From: JAUNST01 sp964452285
GTDB taxonomy: Bacteria > Patescibacteriota > Microgenomatia > UBA1400 > PJMF01
Length of the DNA: 51,730 nt
NCBI GenBank assembly: GCA_964452285.1
Contig: CAYVKW010000002.1
Location: forward strand, 1-51,730
Reading direction: 5' to 3'
In this document: positions 22,670-29,788 of the stretch, piece by piece
How positions within the stretch are numbered: position 1 is the first letter of the stretch
Layout: every line of letters starts with the position of its first letter
The notes under the pieces: model-generated
Seen by the model: the letters and a program-made list of their open reading frames with translations, nothing else
What the model was told of the DNA's origin: nothing
The model's database searches: none
Position numbers and translations under genes: made by a program

Positions 22670-23569
22670 TAAGAGTGAGAAAACTGGCGGCGCTTGCGCT
22701 TTTTTGAATTGCCCTGGACCAGTAAACAAACCCCAGAAGTAAGCTAAATCCTCAAGCAGAACGTCGAGCGTCGGGCAAAGGTCGAGCATAACTTTTTTTT
22801 CAGCTGGAGTAAGACGGATAAGTTCGTCTAACTGCTCGCTTTTGGCGCTGGCCACAGTCTGACTATAAAAATCTGTTTGACCATCGTGTTCAGACCAGAA
22901 GCGTAATAACTTCTCGTGATAAGGGTCGACCATAGGATCACCAAGATTTTTAGTTACATCTTGATGTTCACCTAATTCTGCACTGGGATGAGTGGTAAAA
23001 ATCTCCATTGGTAAGATATCACCCAAATGCTGAGAAAGTAGTTTGGCTTGAGTAAAAACTTCACTTTTCCACAAAGAACCAAAAGGACAAGCATAACCAC
23101 TAATGTCGCCGTAAAGCGTGCCATAACCAATAACCAACTCACTTTTATTAGCGTTACAAGGAAAAAGAGCATCATACTTATTGGCAAGGCTAGCGATGAC
23201 GTTGGCCCGAGTGCGAGCTTGAGTGTTTTCGTCACGCGGATTAATAACCGGCCACGGAAATTGTGGAGCGATAGCGTCGAGACTTAAATTAACTTCGTCA
23301 ACCATGGCTTGAATAGGAATAATTAAATACAAACAGCCGAGATTGTGAGCGACCTGAGCGGCAATATCTTTGGTGAGACTGCTATTGTGGCGACTGGGTA
23401 GATTGAGAAGAATAACATTGTCTTTACCCAAGGCAGCGACATGGAGCATGGCGCTGTAAGCACTGTCAATGCCGCCACTTAAAGCGATGAGAGCATGCGA
23501 TTTTTTTGCTTGAGCAAAAAAATCGCTAATTTGATGAATAAGTTTTTGGTTAAGAAGATCTAAAGTCAT
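22667..23569 (-). CDS. nadE: NAD+ synthetase, ammonia-dependent type
   Basis: This 300-residue enzyme converts nicotinate adenine dinucleotide to NAD+ with ATP and ammonia. It has the PP-loop SGGIDS (31-36), INPRDENTQARTRANVI, and the substrate loop SELVIGYGTLYGDISGYACP. There is no glutaminase domain, so it would need free ammonia or a partner. The frame runs 43 codons further up, but the ATG at 23569 has a -10 TATAAT 7 nt before it and the family start fits here. It is divergent from the CxxC membrane protein with only 41 nt between start codons. Confidence 0.93.
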   Translation of the reverse strand: MTLDLLNQKLIHQISDFFAQAKKSHALIALSGGIDSAYSAMLHVAALGKDNVILLNLPSRHNSSLTKDIAAQVAHNLGCLYLIIPIQAMVDEVNLSLDAIAPQFPWPVINPRDENTQARTRANVIASLANKYDALFPCNANKSELVIGYGTLYGDISGYACPFGSLWKSEVFTQAKLLSQHLGDILPMEIFTTHPSAELGEHQDVTKNLGDPMVDPYHEKLLRFWSEHDGQTDFYSQTVASAKSEQLDELIRLTPAEKKVMLDLCPTLDVLLEDLAYFWGLFTGPGQFKKAQAPPVFSLL

Positions 23570-23576
23570 GCCCTCA

Positions 23577-23604
23577 ATTATAAAGCAAAAATTTATGTTA
23601 TAAT
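23577..23604. promoter_or_regulatory. Back-to-back -10 boxes of nadE and the CxxC protein
   Basis: Minus-strand TATAAT at 23577-23582 (7 nt to nadE) and plus-strand TGTTATAAT with box 23599-23604 (6 nt to the next ATG). The two boxes are 16 bp apart, so polymerases should exclude each other. Confidence 0.6.
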
Positions 23605-23610
23605 GAGCAA

Positions 23611-24135
23611 ATGAAAGCGTGGAAAAAATATCAAAGTATAACCAGTGCAACTTTATTATTTTTTTTATTAGCGACTGCTCAAACAGCAGCCGTAGCACCT
23701 TGCGCGGTTTGTGTTATTGCTATTGGTAGTGGTTTAGGAATTAGTCGAGCTTTAGGAATTGATGATTCACTAACAGGAGTTTGGATTGGAGCTTTACTAC
23801 TAGCAGTGGCACTTTTTACCGCTGCTTGGGGAAAAAATAAATGGCCAAAGTTTCGATGGTGGACATCAGCAAGCGTAATTGGCACTTATACTCTAACAAT
23901 CCCGTTCTTTTTTATTTTTGATTTGTTTTCACAAGGAGGAGAATGGAATGGTATGAGCCGGTTGCTGCTAGGAATGATAATTGGCACAATATTCCTAATT
24001 TTAGGTCTCTATACAGATAAAAGTTTACGGGCGATAAAGAGCGATCACAAAGGGTTTTTTCCGTTTCAGAAGGTAGTAGTGCCAGTGGTATTTTTGAGCT
24101 TAGCGACGGGAATAATGTGTTTTGTGTGCGGATAA
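23611..24135 (+). CDS. Polytopic membrane protein with CxxC
   Basis: This 174-residue protein has about five TM helices, starting with a signal-anchor-like segment that ends at APCAVC (Cys31, Cys34). The sequence then continues VIAIGSGLGISRALGIDD, and a CFVCG motif lies at the very end. I have seen this layout as a conserved CPR membrane protein of unknown function. The paired CxxC motifs on the membrane face recall thiol-redox proteins such as VKOR or DsbD, and the window has many exported Cys-rich proteins that need disulfides, but this link is inference. The -10 box fixes the start. Confidence 0.8.
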   Translation: MKAWKKYQSITSATLLFFLLATAQTAAVAPCAVCVIAIGSGLGISRALGIDDSLTGVWIGALLLAVALFTAAWGKNKWPKFRWWTSASVIGTYTLTIPFFFIFDLFSQGGEWNGMSRLLLGMIIGTIFLILGLYTDKSLRAIKSDHKGFFPFQKVVVPVVFLSLATGIMCFVCG

Positions 24136-24154
24136 AGAGAGAATTTCAAGCTGC

Positions 24155-25951
24155 TTAATTATCGGCGTCATTATCAGTGTCAGTTTCCAAATCACCTTGA
24201 ATACCTAAGATAACCAAAAGTTTTTCTGAAATTTCTTTGAATGTAGGCGCGGCAGTTTCAGCGGCCCAAGGAGAACTCTGAGGACGTTCAAATTTAACCA
24301 ACATTAAGAACTGTGGATCATCGTAAGGAGCAAAACCAATAAAACTAGCGATGGTAGCATTTTCTTCATAACCGCCAGCCTCAGGAATTTGAGCAGTGCC
24401 GGTTTTGCCAGCAATACTGCGAGTGTTTTTATAAACATATTGTGCTTCACCGTGCTGAGCGGCTTGTTGCATCATCTTGGAAACCGTGGCAGCGGAAGTG
24501 GTGCTAATAACTTGACGCAAGCTTTGTGGTTGAGTAACGAAAACTTCGCCAGTGGTAGGATCAACCGCTTTTTCGACTAGATAAGGCTGCATCATTTCAC
24601 CGTGATTAGCGATAGCGCCGACGGCACGCATCAATTGGAGGCTGCTAACTGTAACACCTTGACCATAAGAGCGAGTGGCAATTTCTACTGGCCCCCAATC
24701 TTGTGGAAAAGAACTAGGAGTATCTTCTTGAGTACCCAAGTTGAGTGGTTCACCAATGCCAAAAGCTTGAAGATAATTTTTGAAACGTTCGCCGCCTAAA
24801 AGGTCGGTGACATAAATCATCGCGACGTTGTCTGATTTTTCCAAAGCTTCGGTCATGTTAATTTTAGGATGATAAACATTGTCCCAAGTGCGCAAAGTGT
24901 ATTTATCAATCACGCGCGGACCGTAACACTTCGGGCACTGAGTATCTGGAGAAATCACTTTGCTGTCAATGCCAGCGGCAACGGTAATAACTTTGAAAGT
25001 AGAACCAGGCTCATAAAGATCAATAACAGCGGGGTTTTTATAAAGACTAGCATCGTATTCATAATATTTATCTGGATCATAAGAAGGAGAAGTAGCTAAA
25101 CCCAAAATCTTACCGGTGCTTGGTTCCATAACAATAATTTCGCCGCGAGCGGCACCATAAGTTTTCATCGCTTTAGCCAAACTAGATTCTAATAAAATTT
25201 GAACATCTTTGCGCAAGGTGAGATAGATGTCACGACCGTCTAAATTTTCAGTAATCAGATTTTGATTTTGATAGACTGAATTGCTGACAATCATCTGGCT
25301 GCTTTTACTGGCCAGTTCCTTATCTAGACCGCCCTCGATGCCGTAATTGCCTTCGTTTTTATCTTTACTGAGAAAACCAAGGGTTTGAGCGGCCATAGTT
25401 TTTTCAGGATAAAAACGAGTGAGATGCGATTGAAATTGCACACCGTCAATCTCCAAAGCGTCGATAGCCGTCATTGAACTTTGACTCAAATAGTTGGCAA
25501 TGGCAACAATGCTATTGGGTTTGTCTTTTTTACTAATGAGCTGCGGGCGAGCAGACTCAAGTGGTTTGAGACTAGCACTAGCTTCTGGGTCAGCCAGAAC
25601 AATGGGAGAAATCAGTTGATAAGCCTCTTCCCAACTCAGCGTCATGGCTGAGGGTTCGAGATAAAGCTGATAAAGCTGGTGATTGCCAACTAGTAAATTG
25701 CCTTCACTACTGTAAATTTTCCCTCGCTCGCCTTCATAATTAACTAAACGCTGATATTGCTGTTGAGCTTGGCGATTGTAGTATTCATGACAAATAATTT
25801 GCAGATAAAAATACCAACAAAGTAAAATAAAAAAGGCGCCAGTAATAACAAGGAGAGCGATTTGAGCGCGAGCAATAGGTTCAGACGATGATGATGATGA
25901 AGAAGAAGAATGGAGACGAGAATATTGTGGACGCAATGATGATCTTCTCAT
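24155..25951 (-). CDS. ftsI: Peptidoglycan D,D-transpeptidase FtsI (PBP3-like)
   Basis: This 598-residue class B penicillin-binding protein crosslinks septal peptidoglycan outside the membrane. It has a TM at about 30-52, a PBP dimer domain, then the transpeptidase with STFK (317-320), SDN (373-375) and KTG (516-518). Odd features are a run of nine Ser (15-23) before the TM, encoded by a TCA/TCT/TCC-type triplet repeat, and a CPKC pair (339-342) near the active site. The C-terminus is acidic. It overlaps ftsL by 4 nt and is the last gene of mraZ-rsmH-ftsL-ftsI. Confidence 0.95.
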   Translation of the reverse strand: MRRSSLRPQYSRLHSSSSSSSSSEPIARAQIALLVITGAFFILLCWYFYLQIICHEYYNRQAQQQYQRLVNYEGERGKIYSSEGNLLVGNHQLYQLYLEPSAMTLSWEEAYQLISPIVLADPEASASLKPLESARPQLISKKDKPNSIVAIANYLSQSSMTAIDALEIDGVQFQSHLTRFYPEKTMAAQTLGFLSKDKNEGNYGIEGGLDKELASKSSQMIVSNSVYQNQNLITENLDGRDIYLTLRKDVQILLESSLAKAMKTYGAARGEIIVMEPSTGKILGLATSPSYDPDKYYEYDASLYKNPAVIDLYEPGSTFKVITVAAGIDSKVISPDTQCPKCYGPRVIDKYTLRTWDNVYHPKINMTEALEKSDNVAMIYVTDLLGGERFKNYLQAFGIGEPLNLGTQEDTPSSFPQDWGPVEIATRSYGQGVTVSSLQLMRAVGAIANHGEMMQPYLVEKAVDPTTGEVFVTQPQSLRQVISTTSAATVSKMMQQAAQHGEAQYVYKNTRSIAGKTGTAQIPEAGGYEENATIASFIGFAPYDDPQFLMLVKFERPQSSPWAAETAAPTFKEISEKLLVILGIQGDLETDTDNDADN

Positions 25952-26232
25952 GGCAAACTGGCTAAATTTTGTTGACTAATAGTGGTGTACTCAGCAATCG
26001 GTACATAAGCGATAAACTCGGTTTGAGTTTCCAAGTCGGCGCTAGAAGTATGAGCGCTAATTTGATCTTGAAGAGCGCGGATGCGATTTTCGATGACGTG
26101 ATTATCAGCTTGGAGACGCTTAAGCTCTAAATTTTCAGCGATGGAAATGTTACCGCTGCAAACAACGAAAATCGCTTGGGCAATAGCGGCCAAAGTGATA
26201 AAAAGGTAGTAGTTAGCGATAATTCTTTTCAT
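25948..26232 (-). CDS. ftsL: FtsL-like divisome protein
   Basis: This 94-residue bitopic protein has a TM at about 7-27 and a short coiled coil (about 30-62, LELKRLQADNHVIENRIRAL) facing outward. Sequence similarity to FtsL is not visible by eye. The call rests on size, topology and position between rsmH and ftsI, with which it overlaps by 4 nt. DivIC-like is the alternative. It would link FtsQ and FtsI at the septum. Confidence 0.75.
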   Translation of the reverse strand: MKRIIANYYLFITLAAIAQAIFVVCSGNISIAENLELKRLQADNHVIENRIRALQDQISAHTSSADLETQTEFIAYVPIAEYTTISQQNLASLP

Positions 26233-26308
26233 GTAATGTTTTCAAGTTTCTATTTTTGTTTTATATTTTGTTTCTTTATTTTTTTACCTTTAATTAAATA
26301 AAAATAAG

Positions 26309-27229
26309 CTAAATTTCTTCTTTTTGTTCAGAAATTTTTTCGAGGACGCGCATTTTGGCGCTGCGACAGCGAGGATTAGCATCGATGTCAAAGTCTGAAG
26401 GCACGACTGGTTTTTTAGTCAAAAGAGTAGCAATGCCAGTTTCCGATAATTGCTGAAAAAATTTCTTCACTGGTCGGTCTTCACCTTCGTGAAAGGCAAT
26501 GCTGACTAGACGTCCGCCTGGTTGAAGAAGAAAGTATGCCTGAGGTAAAGCGGCTTCTAGATTTTCCAATTCGCCATTAACCGCCAAACGTAAAGCTTGA
26601 AAAACTTTGGTGGCAGGATGTAGATGAGTGCGAGGCGCGCGTTTGGTTTTTTTAATCAAGTCGCTCAATTCGGCGGCATCGGTAAAAGCTGTTTCTGGAT
26701 CTTTTTGACGGTAGGAAACAATGGCGCGAGCGATCTTTTTGGCTTCGAGTTCACCGCCAACAGCGAAAAACAATTGTGATAATTGTTTTTCGCTTAAAAC
26801 TAACAAAAGATCGCGAGCGGTGATGGCCAAATTTTGATCAAGACGCATATCGAGAGGACCACTTTGACTAACACTTAAGCCCCGTTCACCGCTCAAAAGT
26901 TGATCACTATTAGTGCCAAAATCAAAAAGAGCGCCGTCAAAATGAAATCCAACTCCAAAATCTGGTAAAGCTTGGATGACTTTTCTCATTTTGGCAAAAT
27001 TATAGTTTAACAAAACTAATTGACCGCGGTCGATAAAATCTTGATGAGCGGCCAGAACTTGATTGTAAGTAATTTGATCGTATTCAAAAGCAACGACGCG
27101 ACCGCCACGAGCAATAATTTCCCGACTATGACCGCCAGCGCCAAAAGTGGCGTCCAAATACCAAGTGTTTTTTTTCACTTGTAAATAGTCGATGGCAGTT
27201 TTGAGAAAAACTGTTTGATGTTTAAGCAT
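26309..27229 (-). CDS. rsmH: 16S rRNA m4C1402 methyltransferase RsmH (MraW)
   Basis: This 306-residue SAM-dependent enzyme methylates N4 of C1402 in the ribosomal P site. The SAM motif is DATFGAGGHS (26-35), and FDFGTNSDQL and the C-terminal SIAFHEGEDRPVKKFF are family hallmarks. In the usual motifs the third reads SFHSLEDR, so HEGEDR is a small variant. ATG 27229 is chosen over the upstream in-frame codon at 27256 because the homology starts MLKHQTVFL and it overlaps the mraZ stop by 8 nt. Confidence 0.94.
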   Translation of the reverse strand: MLKHQTVFLKTAIDYLQVKKNTWYLDATFGAGGHSREIIARGGRVVAFEYDQITYNQVLAAHQDFIDRGQLVLLNYNFAKMRKVIQALPDFGVGFHFDGALFDFGTNSDQLLSGERGLSVSQSGPLDMRLDQNLAITARDLLLVLSEKQLSQLFFAVGGELEAKKIARAIVSYRQKDPETAFTDAAELSDLIKKTKRAPRTHLHPATKVFQALRLAVNGELENLEAALPQAYFLLQPGGRLVSIAFHEGEDRPVKKFFQQLSETGIATLLTKKPVVPSDFDIDANPRCRSAKMRVLEKISEQKEEI

Positions 27230-27677
27230 GAGAGAGATCTTTCTGTGAAGAATCAAAAAGGAAACGGACTTTTTCGGCTTGTGTTTCTATATTTTTATTT
27301 AATTTGTCTAAGAGCTGATGGTAGCGTTCTTGATCCCAGATTTCTATCCGAGATAAAGCGCCCACAATCACGATATTTTTGCTAATACCAGCGTAACTTT
27401 GAAGTGCTTCTGGTAAAAGCAAACGACCGAGCTGATCTGTCCTTTGCTCGTTGGCGTTGCCAGCGAGATGGCGGATAAGAGCCCGGTGATCCGCCTGATA
27501 GTAGGAAAGTTGTTCAAGTTTTTGCGCTTCTTGAGCAAAGTCCTGCTGTCGAAAAATAAAGAGGCAACCATCAAGACCGGAGGTGAGGATCCAGTCAGTC
27601 GTGTCCTGTCGGAAAGCCTTGGGCAGAGTAAATCTCCCTTTAGCTTCTAGCTTATTGTAATAAGTGCCGACAAACAT
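27222..27677 (-). CDS. mraZ: Transcriptional regulator MraZ
   Basis: This 151-residue DNA-binding protein has two AbrB-like halves and usually represses its own division-gene operon. MFVGTYYNKLEAKGRFTLPK and TDQLGRLLLPEAL are the two D/E-x-x-GR-x-x-x-P motifs. It heads mraZ-rsmH-ftsL-ftsI. Two 10-bp repeats like MraZ sites lie in its promoter. The leader is about 20 nt and no strong SD is seen. Confidence 0.95.
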   Translation of the reverse strand: MFVGTYYNKLEAKGRFTLPKAFRQDTTDWILTSGLDGCLFIFRQQDFAQEAQKLEQLSYYQADHRALIRHLAGNANEQRTDQLGRLLLPEALQSYAGISKNIVIVGALSRIEIWDQERYHQLLDKLNKNIETQAEKVRFLFDSSQKDLSHA

Positions 27678-27705
27678 GATTGTGCTTTATTTTTTGTTAT
27701 AAGTT

Positions 27706-27728
27706 ATTTTACCACAATTTACCACTTT
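27706..27728 (-). promoter_or_regulatory. mraZ promoter with two MraZ-box-like repeats
   Basis: Minus strand: AAAGTGGTAA (27719-27728) then ATTGTGGTAA (27709-27718), in tandem with a 10-bp period, running into an extended -10 TGGTAAAAT (box 27706-27711). The repeats match the AAAGTG(T/G)N3 site described for Mollicutes MraZ and would sit between -35 and -10, where a bound protein blocks polymerase. Confidence 0.6.
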
Positions 27729-28108
27729 TTGTAAAGACGAAAATGATGAAAAAACTAGACAAAATTGGGTATAAAGAAAAACAGCGATTAATAGTTAATT
27801 TTCCCACAACTAATTCACTTTTTGACTAAAAACTGTGGAAAACTGGCCTTTGCCAGACGAAAATTTAAGGATTTATTTTTTAATTAGCCTGGATAAAAAG
27901 TTAAAAATAAATCAAAAAAAAGCGGCAAAAAATAACTAAGCGAACAACTGATTAGTTATAAAAAAAGCGGCAAAAAAATCCAAAGAAAAAAGGAAGGATA
28001 AAAAAGATATTTATGGATTTTATCGATCATAGAAATTAAGGCAAAACTAAACATGAAAAAAAGGCAAAAGCTAAAGTTAAAGCTAAATAATGAAGGAGAG
28101 GAGTTAAA
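27729..28108. other. Intergenic stretch between the small RNA and mraZ
   Basis: About 380 nt without a credible ORF. It holds a direct repeat of A-tract, GCGGC, A-tract (27914-27932 and 27960-27978). This flanks an 8-bp inverted repeat ATAACTAA/TTAGTTAT (27932-27939 with 27952-27959), which on the minus strand is followed by six T and may terminate readthrough. A DnaA-box-like TTTTCCACA lies at 27834-27842 (minus). Confidence 0.55.
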
Positions 28109-28149
28109 AAAATAAAAGAAAACCCCCGGAATGGAGGAAGACCGAGGGC
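28109..28149 (-). terminator. Terminator of the candidate small RNA
   Basis: Minus strand: CCCTCGG (28142-28148) pairs with CCGGGGG (28123-28129) around the 12-nt loop UCUUCCUCCAUU, followed by TTTTCTTTTATTTTT. It also ends any ftsZ readthrough. Confidence 0.85.
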
Positions 28150-28208
28150 ATCTTTGTTCGCAACCTATCAAAGATAGGCTCGCACCCGAAAGCGCAATTT
28201 AAACGAAC
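28111..28208 (-). ncRNA. Candidate ~98-nt structured small RNA with CU-rich loop
   Basis: An extended -10 (TGTTATAAT, box 28215-28220) would start a transcript near 28208. The 5' end GTTCG (28204-28208) pairs with CGAAC (28156-28160). Inside are two hairpins, GCGC/GTGC and AGCCTATC/GATAGGTT with a TTT loop, making a three-way junction. The terminator hairpin (28109-28149) then exposes UCUUCCUCCAUU. The CCUCC loop can pair with Shine-Dalgarno sequences. I cannot match it to SRP RNA, 6S, tmRNA, RNase P or a known riboswitch. It might instead be the processed 3' UTR of the ftsZ message. Confidence 0.6.
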
Positions 28209-28214
28209 TTGGAT

Positions 28215-28223
28215 ATTATAACA
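28215..28223 (-). promoter_or_regulatory. Extended -10 of the candidate small RNA
   Basis: Minus-strand TGTTATAAT. A TTGACT lies upstream (28235-28240), but the spacer is only 14 bp, so the extended -10 must carry most of the activity. Confidence 0.55.
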
Positions 28224-28245
28224 CAGAAAAATAAAGTCAAATGGC

Positions 28246-29700
28246 TTATTTATTGCGCAGAAAAGCTGGCATTTCGTAAGGATCCTCTTCATCTCCCAAT
28301 TCGCTATTGGCAGCGTTAATGAAGGCTTGATTGTTGTCAGGATAGTTATTGGTGTCTTGATTAATAGAAGAAGGAGTTTCGACATTAATTGGTCGAGCGA
28401 CGGGAATCGGTTCGTAAGGAGCTCGAGGAGCAAAAGGGCTATTCTGAGCGGCGGCGGCCTGAGCATACTGAGGCTGTACAAAACTGGTGGGCGCGGTAGA
28501 GATATATGAAGGTTCGGATGTAGCTGGCGGCGTCGGGATGTTATTTGAGACAGCGTTTGATTGATTATTTTGGTAATAATTGCCCATATTAGCATTAGTG
28601 GTGGGATAACTGGAGAATGAATTGGGGCTAGTATTGGCATTATAATTTGAGCTCGGACTGGGGGCGGTTAAGGGTCTAGCAGGACTCGAGGCACGAAAAT
28701 TATTCATGCCCAAACGAGGAGAATTAACAAAGCCAAATTGATTATTGTCAAAGCCGGTGGCAATGACACTAATTTTAATTCGACCTTCCATGTCTTCGCG
28801 AATAGCATTACCGAAAATAATGATAGCATCAGGATCAGCGCAAGCTTGAATGACTTGAGAAGCTTCACTGATTTCTTGCATAGATAAATCAGGGCCGCCA
28901 ATAATATTGTACAAAATGCCTTTGGCGCCGTCGACGGACAGTTCGAGCAGAGGCGAAGAGATAGCAGCGCGGGCAGCAATGGTGGCGCGATTTTCTTCGT
29001 CTTTGGCTTCGCCAATACCCATCATGGCGGTGCCGGAATCTGTCATAATTTTGGCGACGTCATTGAAATCAACATTAACTAAACCTGGCATGGTGATGAG
29101 GTCAGAAATGCCTTGAACGCCTTGACCCAAAACATTATCTGCCAAACGGAAAGCTTCAATGAGAGTCATCTTTTTGTCCACGACTTCAAGTAAACGCTGA
29201 TTAGGCACAACGATGAGTGCATCCACAAAATCGCGCAAGGATTCTATACCCTCTTCAGCTACGCGCATTCTTTGAGCGCCTTCAAACATAAAAGGCTTAG
29301 TGACAACGGCCACGGTCAGCGCACCAGCGTCTTTGGCGATTTGAGCAACAATTGGTGAAGCGCCGGTGCCAGTGCCGCCGCCCATGCCAGCAGTAATAAA
29401 AACCATTTCAGTGTCATAAAGAGTTTCTTTAAGTTTTTCTCGTGATTCTTCAGCGGCAGCTTTGCCGACCTCCGGATTGGCGCCGGCGCCTAAACCACGA
29501 GTGTAATTACCGCCAATTTGAATTTTGGTTTCAGCCAAAGAATTGAGCAGGGCTTGAGCATCAGTATTAACACTAATAAATTCTACACCTTGAATTTGTT
29601 TAGAATTAATCATGGAGTTGATGGCATTACCACCGCCGCCACCAATACCAATGACTTTGATTTTGGCGAAAGTGTTATTAGTTGGTTTAATTTGTCCCAT
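28246..29700 (-). CDS. ftsZ: Cell division GTPase FtsZ
   Basis: This 484-residue tubulin homologue polymerises into the division ring. GTP-binding motifs are GIGGGGGNAIN (18-28), the tubulin signature GGGTGTG (107-113) and NVDFNDV. The globular core ends near residue 320. A long Ser/Asn/Pro/Gln-rich linker of about 150 residues follows, then the conserved tail MPAFLRNK that binds FtsA. Length exceeds the usual 380-400 because of the linker. An SD (AAGGA) lies 7 nt upstream. It is the last gene of murA-mraY-ftsW-murG-ftsQ-ftsA-ftsZ. Confidence 0.98.
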   Translation of the reverse strand: MGQIKPTNNTFAKIKVIGIGGGGGNAINSMINSKQIQGVEFISVNTDAQALLNSLAETKIQIGGNYTRGLGAGANPEVGKAAAEESREKLKETLYDTEMVFITAGMGGGTGTGASPIVAQIAKDAGALTVAVVTKPFMFEGAQRMRVAEEGIESLRDFVDALIVVPNQRLLEVVDKKMTLIEAFRLADNVLGQGVQGISDLITMPGLVNVDFNDVAKIMTDSGTAMMGIGEAKDEENRATIAARAAISSPLLELSVDGAKGILYNIIGGPDLSMQEISEASQVIQACADPDAIIIFGNAIREDMEGRIKISVIATGFDNNQFGFVNSPRLGMNNFRASSPARPLTAPSPSSNYNANTSPNSFSSYPTTNANMGNYYQNNQSNAVSNNIPTPPATSEPSYISTAPTSFVQPQYAQAAAAQNSPFAPRAPYEPIPVARPINVETPSSINQDTNNYPDNNQAFINAANSELGDEEDPYEMPAFLRNK

Positions 29701-29788
29701 ATTAATCCTTAAAAAATTTATTTTTGCTCAACCAAATTGGTCTTAATATATCACACAATAGCAATTTTGTGACAAGGAATTTTTACTT

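Noticed and set aside
27799..27842. DnaA-box-like TTTTCCACA and TTTCCCACA as part of an origin
   Set aside because: Only one full match and one with a mismatch; no dnaA, dnaN or box cluster nearby.
28111..28208. The ncRNA as SRP RNA, 6S RNA or a known riboswitch
   Set aside because: No GGAAG/GNAR SRP hairpin, no long 6S-like bulged duplex, and no ORF directly downstream for a riboswitch to control.
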